Positions 1 to 9,104 of a stretch of 64,000 nt of DNA are shown here, one piece after another. The notes under the pieces are model-generated. The model did no database searches, was not told the origin of the DNA, and saw only the letters and a program-made list of their open reading frames with translations. Source of the stretch: Mesorhizobium sp. M1D.F.Ca.ET.043.01.1.1 (lineage in GTDB: Bacteria; Pseudomonadota; Alphaproteobacteria; Rhizobiales; Rhizobiaceae); contig NZ_CP034444.1 of the NCBI RefSeq assembly GCF_003952385.1, positions 2,976,001-3,040,000 on the forward strand, written 5' to 3'. Every line of letters begins with the position of its first letter. The first letter of the stretch is position 1. Both the position numbers and the translations under genes were made by a program.

Positions 1-19
1 CTCTTTCGCCCCGACCGTG

Positions 20-1279
20 CTATCTAATCAAAATCGCCCTGAGATCGTTGACGTTCGTGCCCGTGGGACCGGGGACAAACAGATCATCCACCGCATTGAA
101 GGCCGTCCAGGCATTGTTGCCGGCAAGCATCGCCTTGGCGTCGACACCTGCCGCACGCATACGCGCCACCGTCGAGCCGTCGGCGAAGGCGCCGGCATTA
201 TTCTCCGAGCCGTCGATGCCGTCGGTATCAGCGGCCAAGGCATGGATGCCGTTCATGCCATCGATACCGATGGCGAAGGCGAGCAGGAATTCGGAATTGC
301 GGCCGCCCTTGCCCTTGGCCCGCAAGGTAACGGTCGTCTCGCCTCCCGAAAGGATCAGCACCGGCTTGGCGAAAGGCCGGTTGCGCGTCGCGACCTCGCG
401 GGCGATCGCGGCATGGACGCCGCCGACCTCGCGCGCCTCGCCCTCAATCGAATCCGACAGGATGACGGCGTCGATGCCTTGCCGCTTCGCCTCGGCAGCC
501 ACCGCCTCCAGCGAGACGCCGGCCGAGGCGATGAGATGCACTTCATTGCCGGCAAAGCGCGGATCGTCGGGACGCGGAGCATCGGCGGCGGACGACTGGA
601 TGTGCGCCATGACGGAGGCCGGCAGCTTCATGTTGTAAGCGGCAATCGACGCCAGCGCGTCTTCGCGGCTGCCGCTATCGGGAACGGTCGGCCCTGAGGC
701 GACCAATGCCGGATTGTCGCCGGGGATGTCGGAGACGACCAGCGACACCACCCTGGCCGGATGCGCGGCAGCGGCCAGGCGCCCGCCCTTGATGGTCGAG
801 ACATGCTTGCGGATGGTGTTCATCGCCGCGATCGGCGCGCCGGAGGCGAGCAGCGCCTCGTTGACGGCGATCTCGTCGGCTAACGTCAGACCGGAGGCAG
901 GCGACGGCAGCAGCGCCGAGCCGCCGCCGGAGATCAGCGCCACCACCAGGTCGTCCGAGGTCAGGCCTCGCACCTTCTCCAGCAGTCGGCGCGAAGCCTC
1001 GAGGCCGGCAGCGTCCGGCACCGGGTGCGCCGCCTCGATGATCTCGATGCGCTCGCATTTGGCGCCATAGCCGTAGCGGGTGGCGACCAGGCCATCGATC
1101 GGCCCGTCCCAGACCTTCTCGAAGGCCGCGGCCATTTGCGCGGAGCCTTTGCCGGCGCCGATGACGGTGGTGCGGCCCTTCGGCTTTGCCGGCAAATGGT
1201 TGCTGATCGTCTTTTCCGGATCGGCGGCAGCGACGGCGGCGTTGAAGATGGAAACGAGAAACGACTTGGGATCGGTCAT
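20..1279 (-). CDS. gckA: Glycerate 2-kinase, MOFRL family
   Basis: A 419-residue protein of the MOFRL glycerate kinase family (older name TtuD hydroxypyruvate reductase). The family phosphorylates D-glycerate to 2-phosphoglycerate in the cytosol. Visible landmarks are the glycine-rich VIGAGKGSAQ near residue 39, the SGGGSALLPSP loop near 117, IRKHVSTIKGGRLA near 156, and a C-terminal MOFRL segment with SGGETTVT followed by GKGGRNSE. Its start overlaps the stop of the upstream UPF0303 gene by 4 bases, so the two are probably co-transcribed. Placement next to urate and ureidoglycolate genes suggests it consumes glycerate made from purine-derived glyoxylate; that link is inference. Length is normal for the family. 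Confidence 0.92.
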   Translation of the reverse strand: MTDPKSFLVSIFNAAVAAADPEKTISNHLPAKPKGRTTVIGAGKGSAQMAAAFEKVWDGPIDGLVATRYGYGAKCERIEIIEAAHPVPDAAGLEASRRLLEKVRGLTSDDLVVALISGGGSALLPSPASGLTLADEIAVNEALLASGAPIAAMNTIRKHVSTIKGGRLAAAAHPARVVSLVVSDIPGDNPALVASGPTVPDSGSREDALASIAAYNMKLPASVMAHIQSSAADAPRPDDPRFAGNEVHLIASAGVSLEAVAAEAKRQGIDAVILSDSIEGEAREVGGVHAAIAREVATRNRPFAKPVLILSGGETTVTLRAKGKGGRNSEFLLAFAIGIDGMNGIHALAADTDGIDGSENNAGAFADGSTVARMRAAGVDAKAMLAGNNAWTAFNAVDDLFVPGPTGTNVNDLRAILIR

Positions 1280-1779
1280 TTTTCCTCTGGTGGTAGCGCT
1301 AGTTGTTTCCGATCAGCGCCGAGATGGGCACAGAGCGCATCGACCACGACGCCGTGGTCCTCTCGCTCTGGCAGGCCGGAGACGGCAATGGCCCCGATGA
1401 CGCCGGCGCCTTTCACCGTGACGGGAAAGCCGCCGCCGGCGAGCACATAGTCGGCAATGTCCAGGCCCTCGCCGACCTTGAAGGTGCGGTCGGGCCGCTG
1501 CTGCTCCAGCACCATGCGGTAGGTGCTTCTCAAGAAGCGCCTCACGACATTGATCTTGCGCCGCGCCCAGTCCGGATTGGAGGCGTTGGAGCCCGGCATC
1601 GCGGCGTAGAACAGCGGCCGGTCGAAGGTCCTGATGTCGACGATGATCGGCAGGTCTTCTTTCAGCGCCCGGTCCCTGATCGCCGAGCCGATCTCGAAGG
1701 CCACGGCCTCGTCGAAGGCCGGAAAGACCAGCGTGGCTTCCTGTTTCTTGATCAGAGCGATGTCGGCGGCGGCAGCCAT
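1276..1779 (-). CDS. UPF0303 family protein (GlcG/HbpS-like fold)
   Basis: A 167-residue cytosolic protein resembling the UPF0303 / heme-degrading-domain family, which includes yeast YBR137W and shares the GlcG/HbpS fold. The C-terminal half has the typical LAGGGFPVTVKGAGVIGAIAV stretch (near residues 113-133, glycine-rich) followed by a conserved H in EDHGVVV. Biochemical function in the family is not settled. The ATG at 1779 is preceded on the minus strand by AGGGGAACGCC, a usable ribosome site. It lies 75 bases after guaD and overlaps the glycerate kinase start by 4 bases, which suggests an accessory role in the same pathway. Confidence 0.8.
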   Translation of the reverse strand: MAAAADIALIKKQEATLVFPAFDEAVAFEIGSAIRDRALKEDLPIIVDIRTFDRPLFYAAMPGSNASNPDWARRKINVVRRFLRSTYRMVLEQQRPDRTFKVGEGLDIADYVLAGGGFPVTVKGAGVIGAIAVSGLPEREDHGVVVDALCAHLGADRKQLALPPEEK

Positions 1780-1854
1780 GGCGTTCCCCTGTCAAATGTC
1801 GACGCACGCTTTGGCCGATGGCTGACGCGGGGTCAAGCGAAGAGCGCACTCGAT

Positions 1855-3168
1855 CTATGCGACAATCGCGCTCTTCGCCGGCCGGCCCGCCACATAGACC
1901 TCGCGCACGGCGCGGTCGTCGCCCAGCGTCTGCAGCAGGAAAAGTTCCTCTGCCAGCGTTTCCACCGTCTCCATCCTCAGCCGCATCGCTGGCGTGGCGT
2001 GAGCGTCGAGCACGACGATATCGGCGTCGGTGCCTTCAGCGAGCGTGCCGACCTTGCCCGCCACCGACAGCGCCTCGGCATTGCCGCGCGTCAATTGCCA
2101 GAAGGACTGGAACGGGTTCAGCTTCTCGCCGTTCAGCGCGATCACCTTATAGCCCTCGTCCATGGTGCGCAGCATCGAGTAATTGGTGCCGCCGCCGACA
2201 TCCGTGGCGGCCGCGATCCTGAGCGGCTTCTCGCGGCGGCGATAGCGCTGGTAGTCGAACAGGCCGGAGCCGAGGAACAGGTTGGAGGTCGGGCAGAACA
2301 CCGCCACCGAGCCCGACTGCGACAGCGCATCCGCCTCGCGTTCCGACAGATGGATGCAATGGCCGAACAGGCTCTTTTTGCCCAGCAGGCCGTAATGCTC
2401 ATAGACGTCGGTGTAGTCGCGCGACCAGGGGAAGAGCTCCTGGGTGAAGGCGATCTCGGCATGGTTCTCCGACAGATGCGTCTGCATGTGGAGATCGGGA
2501 TGCTCGCGGCAGAGCGCGCCGGCCATCTCCATCTGCTCGGGCGTAGATGTGATGGCAAAACGCGGCGTGATCGCATAGAGCTGCCGGCCCTTGCCGTGCC
2601 ATTCGGCAATCAGCGCCTTGCTGTCGTCGTAGCCGGTCTGCGGCGTGTCGAGCACGCCCTCCGGCGCGTTGCGGTCCATCATCACCTTGCCGGCGATGTT
2701 GAGCATGTTGCGCTCATGCGACTCGGCGAAGAAGGCTTCGGCGGAAGATTTGTGCACCGAGCAATAGGCGGCGACGGTCGTCGTGCCCTGGCGCAGCATT
2801 TCGTCGAGGAAGAGCCTGGCGATGCGGCGGCCATGCTGCGCGTTCTGGAACTTGGACTCTTCCGGGAAAGTGTATTTGTTCAGCCAGTCGAGCAGTTCGG
2901 CGCCGTAAGACGCGATGATCTGCATCTGCGGGACATGGACATGGGCGTCGATGAAACCCGGCAGGATGAGATGCGGTCGATGATCGATCGTCTCGGCGCC
3001 TGCGGCCGCGCGCTTCCGGACCTCGGCATACGGACCGGCGGCGACGATCTTGCCGCCGTCGATCAGCAGCGCGCCATCCTCCTCGTAACGCCAGGCGGAA
3101 TGGTCGTCTATCGCTTCGGGCCAGCGCAGGAAGGAGAGCGTGCGGCCACGCAGGAGCTTTGATGTCAT
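1855..3168 (-). CDS. guaD: Guanine deaminase
   Basis: A 437-residue amidohydrolase-superfamily enzyme matching guanine deaminase, which hydrolyses guanine to xanthine plus ammonia. Metal-site motifs are visible in order: FIDAHVHVPQM, then QTHLSENHAEI, LFGHCIHLSE, and ATDVGGGTNYSM with the late aspartate. The family also shows the conserved TFPEE stretch, here KYTFPEESKF. The start lies 2 bases after the puuD stop, so puuD and guaD form one transcript. The product xanthine would feed the xanthine dehydrogenase encoded at 10-13.9 kb. Length is normal. Confidence 0.95.
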   Translation of the reverse strand: MTSKLLRGRTLSFLRWPEAIDDHSAWRYEEDGALLIDGGKIVAAGPYAEVRKRAAAGAETIDHRPHLILPGFIDAHVHVPQMQIIASYGAELLDWLNKYTFPEESKFQNAQHGRRIARLFLDEMLRQGTTTVAAYCSVHKSSAEAFFAESHERNMLNIAGKVMMDRNAPEGVLDTPQTGYDDSKALIAEWHGKGRQLYAITPRFAITSTPEQMEMAGALCREHPDLHMQTHLSENHAEIAFTQELFPWSRDYTDVYEHYGLLGKKSLFGHCIHLSEREADALSQSGSVAVFCPTSNLFLGSGLFDYQRYRRREKPLRIAAATDVGGGTNYSMLRTMDEGYKVIALNGEKLNPFQSFWQLTRGNAEALSVAGKVGTLAEGTDADIVVLDAHATPAMRLRMETVETLAEELFLLQTLGDDRAVREVYVAGRPAKSAIVA

Positions 3169-3170
3169 GC

Positions 3171-4397
3171 TTACTTTCCGGCGCCTTCGAACCAGGCCAC
3201 CAAAAGGGCCCGTTCCTGGTCGGTGATCTGGGTGACGTTGGCGGGCGGCATGGCATGCGCCCGGCCGGCCTGCAGGTAGATCTCGCTGGCATGCTCGGCA
3301 ATGCGCGCGTCGGTGTCGAGCATCACGCCCTTCGGCGCATGGTAGATGCCTTCATAGACCGGCTCCTCGGCATGGCACATCGAGCAGCGGCCGAGCACGG
3401 TGTCGCGCACGGCCGGGAAATGCGCCGAGGCCATGTAGACCTGGGCGGCCGCGGATGCGGCGGAAGTCTTCGGCTCGCCGGTCAAAACCTTCGGCACGGT
3501 CGACAGCCAGATGATGATCATGAACAGCACGGCGGCACCGAGCCAGGTCCAGGTCGGGTTGCCTTTGCGGGCGTGCACCGTGTTGAAATAGTGCCGGATC
3601 AGCACGCCGATGATGAAGACCAGCGAGGCGATGACCCAGTTGAACTCGGTGCCGAAGGCCAGCGGATAGTGGTTCGACAGCATCAGGAACAGCACCGGCA
3701 AGGTCAGGTAGTTGTTGTGCAGCGAGCGCTGCTTGGCGATCTTGCCGTATTTCGGGTCCGGCTTGCGGCCAGCGATCAGGTCGGCGACGACGATCTTCTG
3801 GTTGGGGATGATGACCATGAAGACGTTGGCCGACATGATCGTGGCGGTGATGGCGCCGAGATGCAGGAAGGCGGCGCGGCCGGTGAAGAGATGCGTCAGC
3901 CCCCAGGCGATGAACACCAGCACGCAATAGAGCACCAGCATCAGGCCGGTGTCGCTTTTGCCGAGCGGCGAGCGGCAGAGCAGGTCGTAGACGATCCAGC
4001 CGACGCCGATTGTTGCCAGGGACAGCAGGATGCCGACTGGCACCGAGATGTTGAGCACGTTGGGATCGATCAGGAACAGGTCCGCGCCCGCATAATAGAC
4101 CACGCAGAGCATGGCGAAGCCCGACAGCCAGGTGGCGTAGGATTCCCATTTGAACCAGGTGAGATGCTCCGGCATTTCGGCCGGCGCGACCAGGTATTTC
4201 TGGATGTGGTAGAAACCGCCGCCATGCACCTGCCATTCCTCGCCGAAGGCGCCGGCAGGCAGGCCCGGACGCTGCCGCAGGCCGAGGTCGAGGGCGACGA
4301 AATAGAAGGACGAGCCGATCCAGGCGATGCCGGTGATGACATGCAGCCAGCGGACGGCAAAACTCAGCCAGTCCCAGAAAATCGCAAAATCCAGCAT
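3171..4397 (-). CDS. puuD: Membrane-bound urate oxidase with C-terminal cytochrome c domain
   Basis: A 408-residue integral membrane protein of the PuuD type. The N-terminal ~300 residues hold about eight hydrophobic segments (for example WLHVITGIAWIGSSFYFVAL near residue 17). The C-terminal domain has one heme c site, CSMCH at residues 338-342, with a candidate distal methionine in HAMPPAN. PuuD proteins oxidise urate to 5-hydroxyisourate and pass electrons to the respiratory chain, unlike soluble uricase, which releases peroxide. It is first in the minus-strand operon with guaD and is divergent from the LysR gene at 4549. Confidence 0.93.
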   Translation of the reverse strand: MLDFAIFWDWLSFAVRWLHVITGIAWIGSSFYFVALDLGLRQRPGLPAGAFGEEWQVHGGGFYHIQKYLVAPAEMPEHLTWFKWESYATWLSGFAMLCVVYYAGADLFLIDPNVLNISVPVGILLSLATIGVGWIVYDLLCRSPLGKSDTGLMLVLYCVLVFIAWGLTHLFTGRAAFLHLGAITATIMSANVFMVIIPNQKIVVADLIAGRKPDPKYGKIAKQRSLHNNYLTLPVLFLMLSNHYPLAFGTEFNWVIASLVFIIGVLIRHYFNTVHARKGNPTWTWLGAAVLFMIIIWLSTVPKVLTGEPKTSAASAAAQVYMASAHFPAVRDTVLGRCSMCHAEEPVYEGIYHAPKGVMLDTDARIAEHASEIYLQAGRAHAMPPANVTQITDQERALLVAWFEGAGK

Positions 4398-4548
4398 CGT
4401 GTTGCCCTTGGGAAGTCGTCCCTGCCGATTGCACGACTTTACGGGCTGGCGCCGAAACGAAAAGAGGCGAGGTGCGCGATGACTTTCAAAAAAAAATGGA
4501 AAATACTAGGCTCACTGCACATCGCCGTTTGAGAGCCACGAAAGCCGC

Positions 4549-5469
4549 ATGGCCTATCTCGACAACATCGCCGTCTTCGTCCGCGTCGTCGAACTCGGCA
4601 ATCTCTCGGCGGCCGGGCGTGACATGCGGATCTCGCCGGCGGTCGCCTCCAATCGTATCAAGGAGCTGGAGAAGCACCTCGGCGTGCGGCTGTTCAACCG
4701 CACCACCAGGCAGTTGATGCCGACCGAGCACGGCACCGTATTTTACACCGGCGCCAAGCAGGTGCTGGACGCGATCACCGAGGCGGAGGCTGCGGTCGCC
4801 GCGCTTTCCGGCCAGCCGCGCGGCACGATCAGGGTGACGGCGCCGCTCGGCCTCGGCCGGCGCCTGATCGCCTCCGGCATTCCGGACTTCCACGACAAAT
4901 ACCCCGATATCGAGGTGCGGCTGAGACTCTCCGACCACAATGTCGACATCATGAAGGAAGGCATCGACGTCGCCTTCCGGCTCGGCATTATCGAGGATTC
5001 CAGCCTTCGAATGCGCGGCATCATGGAATGCGAGCGCGTGCTGGTGGCGGCGCCGAAATATCTCGAAGCGCGCGGCGAGCCGACCGAGCCGCAGGAACTG
5101 GTCGGCAAGAAGCACGACTGCCTGATGTTGCGCTATTCCGGCACGCGCGAATTCGTCTGGACGTTGCAGACGCCGAGCGGCGTGCAGAAGCTCGAAGTGC
5201 ACGGCCCCTACGACACGGACGACGGCGACGTGCTGACCGGCTGGGCGCTGTCGGGGCGCGGCATAATCAACAAGCCACGCTTCGAGGTGGAACCCTTCAT
5301 CCGCGACCAGCGGCTGAAGGTGATCCTGGCGAAGACGCCGCCGACGCCGGTGCAGTTCGCCGCCGTCTATCCGCACAAGAAGCTGCAGGATCCGAAGGTG
5401 CGACTGCTGCTCGACTTCATGGCCGATCGCTGCCAGCGGCTGATCAAGGATATCTTGGCTGGGAAGTAG
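4549..5469 (+). CDS. LysR-family transcriptional regulator
   Basis: A 306-residue LysR regulator. The N-terminal helix-turn-helix covers roughly residues 5-62, with the recognition region in AAGRDMRISPAVASNRI and LFNRTTRQLMPTE. The remaining 200 residues are a periplasmic-binding-like effector domain (APLGLGRRLIA, EVRLRLSDHNVDIM). It is transcribed away from puuD/guaD across a 151-base gap, the usual arrangement for a LysR protein that controls its divergent neighbour. A purine intermediate as effector is inference; the sequence does not show it. Confidence 0.9.
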   Translation: MAYLDNIAVFVRVVELGNLSAAGRDMRISPAVASNRIKELEKHLGVRLFNRTTRQLMPTEHGTVFYTGAKQVLDAITEAEAAVAALSGQPRGTIRVTAPLGLGRRLIASGIPDFHDKYPDIEVRLRLSDHNVDIMKEGIDVAFRLGIIEDSSLRMRGIMECERVLVAAPKYLEARGEPTEPQELVGKKHDCLMLRYSGTREFVWTLQTPSGVQKLEVHGPYDTDDGDVLTGWALSGRGIINKPRFEVEPFIRDQRLKVILAKTPPTPVQFAAVYPHKKLQDPKVRLLLDFMADRCQRLIKDILAGK

Positions 5470-5892
5470 ACATCAGTAGCGTTGCACAGCTTCGGGATTG
5501 GCCGAAGCCTCCCCGACTCCTCATCCACGGGCGGAGCGACGCGAAGCGGAGCGCAGACCCGAGGATCCATTCCGTGACCTTCGCCGAAGAGCGCAGCGGA
5601 GCAGAATTCTGAACCGTCGCAACGCTTTGAAGTCACGGAATGGATCCTATGGTCTGCGCCGCGTCGCTTCGCTTCTTGCTCCGCCATAGGATGACGACGC
5701 GATAGGCGCCTCGGCTAACCACCCAAGTATGCGACCCGCCACGCGACATCGGTTCGCCAGGACATCTACCTCGCCGCTATACGATGGCTGGCCGGCAAGT
5801 GGCAGCCTGGTGGCCCACTCGATCCCGTTGCCTTGCGCGACGGCGGGCCTAGGTTGGTAGCCAGAACGGCTGCCGATTTTCAGGGCAGCCGA
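5470..5892. other. Intergenic stretch of 423 bases
   Basis: No convincing gene. The stretch holds the palindromic repeat listed at 5530-5685 and then about 200 bases of ordinary sequence leading to the luciferase-like gene. Short open frames here have unconvincing composition and no ribosome site. Confidence 0.6.
5530..5685. repeat. Long imperfect inverted repeat (palindromic intergenic element)
   Basis: A perfect 16-base inverted pair, GGATCCATTCCGTGAC at 5563-5578 and its complement at 5632-5647. Pairing continues outward, imperfectly, through GCGCAGACC on both sides to GGCGGAGC at 5530 and GCTCCGCC at 5678-5685. The RNA or single strand would fold into a long hairpin. The form is that of rhizobial intergenic palindromic elements. 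It follows the LysR gene and could act as its transcription end. Confidence 0.8.
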
Positions 5893-6861
5893 ATGGGCCG
5901 CACAATGCATTTTGCCGTTTCGCTCGACATCGCGGCCGCCGCAGGGCAGGCCGGGCTGACATTCACGGAGATCGCCGGCTTCGTGCGAGAGGCGGAAGCG
6001 GCGGGCGTCGACATGGTTATCATTTCCGACTCCGCCGATGCGCCGTCGAGCAGCCCGTTCGAAGCGACGACGCTCCTTGCGGCGCTGGCGACGGTGACCG
6101 AGACGATTGGGCTCGTCGCCGGCGCTTCGACGCTGGCGCACCAGCCTTACAATCTGGCGCGCCGTTTTGCGTCGCTCGACATCATCAGCCATGGCCGGAT
6201 CGGCTGGAACGCGACGATGCGGCAGAACCCGCGCGAGGCGGCGAATTTCAGCCGGCCGGAAGGCATCGCCGACAGTGATTTCCATCGCCGCGCGGAAGAA
6301 TTCATCGGCATCGTGCGTGGCCTGTGGCAGGGCTGGGACGCCGAAGCGCTATTGTTCGACAAGGCCGCAGGCCGCTTCCACGATCCCGAAAGGATGCATC
6401 TCCTAGACCACAAGGGCGAGTTCTTCTCGGTGCGCGGGCCGCTCAACGTCGCCCGCTCGCCGCAGGATGCGCCAGTGCTGGTCATGTCCGGCCTGGCGGC
6501 GGCCGATCGAAGCTTCGCCGCCGGGGCAGCCGACGTCGTCATGCTCGACGAGCCATCGCCAGAGGACGCGAAAGCCGTCTGTGACGACCTGAAACGCCGG
6601 GTGCAGACCGTCGGACGCAAGCCGGAAGCGGTGAAGGTGCTGGCGACCGTCCCTGCAGAGTTCGCCGCCGACAGTCTGGACGATTGGTTCGCCTCGCAGG
6701 GTTGGGACGGCCTCAACTTTGCTTTGCCGGCTGATATCTCGGCGCTCGACAACTTCCTCGATCGGGTGCTGCCGGACCTTCGCCGCGGCCTGACCCGATC
6801 GACTGACGCCGGGGCGACGCTGCGCGACCATCTCGGTCTCGGCGCGGGAGGCGGACAATGA
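5893..6861 (+). CDS. Luciferase-like flavin monooxygenase (first of a pair)
   Basis: About 322 residues of the bacterial luciferase-like TIM-barrel superfamily, which oxidises small organic substrates with reduced FMN and oxygen. Family signatures are VIISDSADAPSS, then TETIGLVAGASTLAHQPYNLARRFASLD and GRIGWNATM. I chose ATG at 5893; a TTG at 5833 extends the frame by 20 unlikely residues and ATG 5905 is also possible. The C-terminal region ends with a short TLRDHLGLG motif that recurs in the next gene (TLRDHLGLK). Its stop overlaps the next start (ATGA). Substrate unknown. Confidence 0.85.
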   Translation: MGRTMHFAVSLDIAAAAGQAGLTFTEIAGFVREAEAAGVDMVIISDSADAPSSSPFEATTLLAALATVTETIGLVAGASTLAHQPYNLARRFASLDIISHGRIGWNATMRQNPREAANFSRPEGIADSDFHRRAEEFIGIVRGLWQGWDAEALLFDKAAGRFHDPERMHLLDHKGEFFSVRGPLNVARSPQDAPVLVMSGLAAADRSFAAGAADVVMLDEPSPEDAKAVCDDLKRRVQTVGRKPEAVKVLATVPAEFAADSLDDWFASQGWDGLNFALPADISALDNFLDRVLPDLRRGLTRSTDAGATLRDHLGLGAGGGQ

Positions 6862-8108
6862 GCGGGCGCCAGATGAAGCTCGGCCTGTTCCTGTGGGCGA
6901 CCGGCCACCACATCGCCGCCTGGCGCCATCCGGACGCGCATGTGACGGCAGGCATCGACATCGACCACTACATCAAGCTCGCGCGGACAGCCGAGGCGGC
7001 GAAGTTCGACATGGTCTTCTGCGAGGACGCTGCCGGCCTGCGCGAAGCCAATGTCCAGATCGCCAGCCAGACCTCGCGCTCGATCGGCTTCGAGCCGGTC
7101 AGCCTGCTTTCAGCCCTTGCCGCGCAGACCGAGCGCATCGGCCTCGTCTCGACGGCGTCGACCGGCTACAACGAACCCTACGGGCTGGCGCGCATGTTTG
7201 CCTCGCTCGACAATCTGAGCGGCGGGCGGGCCGGCTGGAACCTCGTCACCTCGGCCAGCCCGATCGAAGCCGCAAATTTCGGCTCGACGGGCCTCAGACC
7301 GCATGCGGACCGCTACGAACGCGCCCGCGAATTCGCCACCGTCGTCACCGGTCTGTGGCGTCGCGGGGCGTCCGGCCATGACGGCCAGAGCTTTTCGGTG
7401 CGCGACCCGCTCGACATAGAGCCCTCGCCGCAGGGCGCGCCGGTGATGGTGCAGGCCGGCGCCTCCGACGACGGCAAGGACCTTGCCGCGCGGACCGCCG
7501 ACGTCGTGTTCTCGGCGGCACAAACCTTGGAGGAGGCCAAGGCTTTCCATGACGATCTCAAGGGCCGGCTCGCTGCCTATGGACGGGAGCTCGACGACAT
7601 CAAGATCATGCCCGGCGTGGCGCCTATCGTCGCGGCGACGAAGGCCGAGGCGCAGGCCAAATACGACGCGCTGCAGGAGTTGATCCCCGACGATGTCGGC
7701 GTCGCGCTGCTCTCCAGCTATCTCAGCATCTCCGACCTCTGGCGCTATCCGATCGACGGGCCGCTGCCCGAACTGCCGGAAAGCGAAGGCATGAAGAGCC
7801 GGCAGGCGCTGGTCATCGAGCAGGCACGGCGCGACGGCCTCTCGATCCGTCAGCTCGCGCGCTATTTTGCCGGCGCGCGCGGCCATTGGCGCGTGGTCGG
7901 CACGCCAGCACAGATCGCCGACGAATTGCAGGCGCGTTTCGAAGGCGGCGCGGCCGACGGCTTCAACGTGATGCCGTCCTGGTTTCCGGGCGAGTTGGAC
8001 GCTTTCGCGACGCTGGTCGTGCCGGAGTTGCAGCGGCGCGGCCTGTTCCGCAAGGACTATGAGGGCCGCACTTTGCGCGACCATCTCGGTCTCAAGCGAC
8101 CGGCCTAA
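6858..8108 (+). CDS. FMN-dependent monooxygenase, NtaA/SnaA/DszA type (second of a pair)
   Basis: A 416-residue luciferase-like monooxygenase of the longer NtaA/SnaA/DszA class. These two-component enzymes need reduced FMN from a separate reductase and act on chelators, sulfones or amines. Typical segments are KLGLFLWATGHHIAAWRHP at the N-terminus, the catalytic-barrel stretch GLVSTASTGYNEPYGLAR, the SGGRAGWNLVTS motif, and the C-terminal GEPDGFNV equivalent GAADGFNVMPSWFPGEL. It overlaps the preceding monooxygenase by 4 bases, so the two are translationally coupled. No reductase gene is nearby. Substrate unknown. Confidence 0.88.
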   Translation: MSGRQMKLGLFLWATGHHIAAWRHPDAHVTAGIDIDHYIKLARTAEAAKFDMVFCEDAAGLREANVQIASQTSRSIGFEPVSLLSALAAQTERIGLVSTASTGYNEPYGLARMFASLDNLSGGRAGWNLVTSASPIEAANFGSTGLRPHADRYERAREFATVVTGLWRRGASGHDGQSFSVRDPLDIEPSPQGAPVMVQAGASDDGKDLAARTADVVFSAAQTLEEAKAFHDDLKGRLAAYGRELDDIKIMPGVAPIVAATKAEAQAKYDALQELIPDDVGVALLSSYLSISDLWRYPIDGPLPELPESEGMKSRQALVIEQARRDGLSIRQLARYFAGARGHWRVVGTPAQIADELQARFEGGAADGFNVMPSWFPGELDAFATLVVPELQRRGLFRKDYEGRTLRDHLGLKRPA

Positions 8109-8953
8109 GCGGCTTCAGCCTGTGCGTCCATCAGCCGGGCCGTCCCCGAAACCCTGATCGAGCTGCCGGGAGCCGGCTGAATATCTGCATGGAGGCGTGA
8201 GCGCGCGCCCATGTCCTCGCCCTGGACAATGTCGATCGAGCCGCCATGCGGCCAGCCGAGATCGCGCAGATAGCCGGCAAAGGCGGTGGTCGAGGCGCCA
8301 GTCGCCGGATCCTCGTAGACGCCGCCGGAGGCGAAGGGATTGCGCGTGTGGAAGAGGCTCGGCGCTTCGGCATAGGTAAGCAGGATCGTGACCAGCCCTT
8401 CGCGACGCATCAGCGCCTGGCCCTCCTTGAAATCATAAGCCATCGCGGCAAGCGCCTCGCGTGAATTCAGCGCCAGCACGAAATGGTCTGAGCCGCCATG
8501 GATCAGCGCCGGGGGAATGGCCGGATCGAGATCACCGGCTGCGTAACCGAACAACGCCAGCATTTCGGCGACCAGTTCCGACGGTGCCGGCGTGCTGCGC
8601 GTCGGCGGCGATTGCAGCGCGGCGACAATGTTGGAGCCGTCGCGGAATCCTTCGACGGTTATGTTGGCCTGGCTGAGGGTCAGCTTGAAAACGCCGTCGC
8701 CGAACTGTCTGACCAGCGCCGCGCCCAGTGCAATGGTGGCGTGGCCGCAAAACGGTACCTCCGATTCCGGCGAGAAATAGCGCACACGCCAACCGTCGCC
8801 ATCGGGCGCGGCGAAGGCGGTTTCCGAAAAGCCGACCTCGGCCGCGACGCGATGCATGTCAGCGGCATCGGGCAAAACATCGCCAATCACCACGCCGGCG
8901 GGGTTGCCGCCGGTGTTCCCGTCCGAAAATGCCGCTATCCGCAAAACGTCCAT
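8105..8953 (-). CDS. PhzF-family isomerase
   Basis: A 282-residue member of the PhzF phenazine biosynthesis-like family, a diaminopimelate-epimerase fold with isomerase activity on varied substrates. Recognisable are GNPAGVV near residue 18, FSETAFAAPDG with the catalytic-type glutamate near 44, PFCGHATIALG and DPATGASTTAFAGYL in the second half. No phenazine biosynthesis genes accompany it, so the substrate is unknown. It converges on the monooxygenase gene with a 4-base overlap of coding ends. Confidence 0.9.
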   Translation of the reverse strand: MDVLRIAAFSDGNTGGNPAGVVIGDVLPDAADMHRVAAEVGFSETAFAAPDGDGWRVRYFSPESEVPFCGHATIALGAALVRQFGDGVFKLTLSQANITVEGFRDGSNIVAALQSPPTRSTPAPSELVAEMLALFGYAAGDLDPAIPPALIHGGSDHFVLALNSREALAAMAYDFKEGQALMRREGLVTILLTYAEAPSLFHTRNPFASGGVYEDPATGASTTAFAGYLRDLGWPHGGSIDIVQGEDMGARSRLHADIQPAPGSSIRVSGTARLMDAQAEAA

Positions 8954-9104
8954 ATGCTCGCCCCGTGCTCACAACTCGTGTTCGTCAGGCGCACAAAACA
9001 CGTTCCGGACCGGTTTGGGAAACGACGAAAGCGACGAGCAGCTGTGAGCGGCAGTCATATCTCGCAGCTTTGCGCAGGCGCCTCAGGAAACGCGGCGACC
9101 GGCC

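Noticed and set aside
1303..3162. A 619-codon open frame on the plus strand opposite guaD and the UPF0303 gene
   Set aside because: It is the antisense shadow of two well-recognised genes in high-GC DNA; composition is rich in H, R, G and it has no family motifs.
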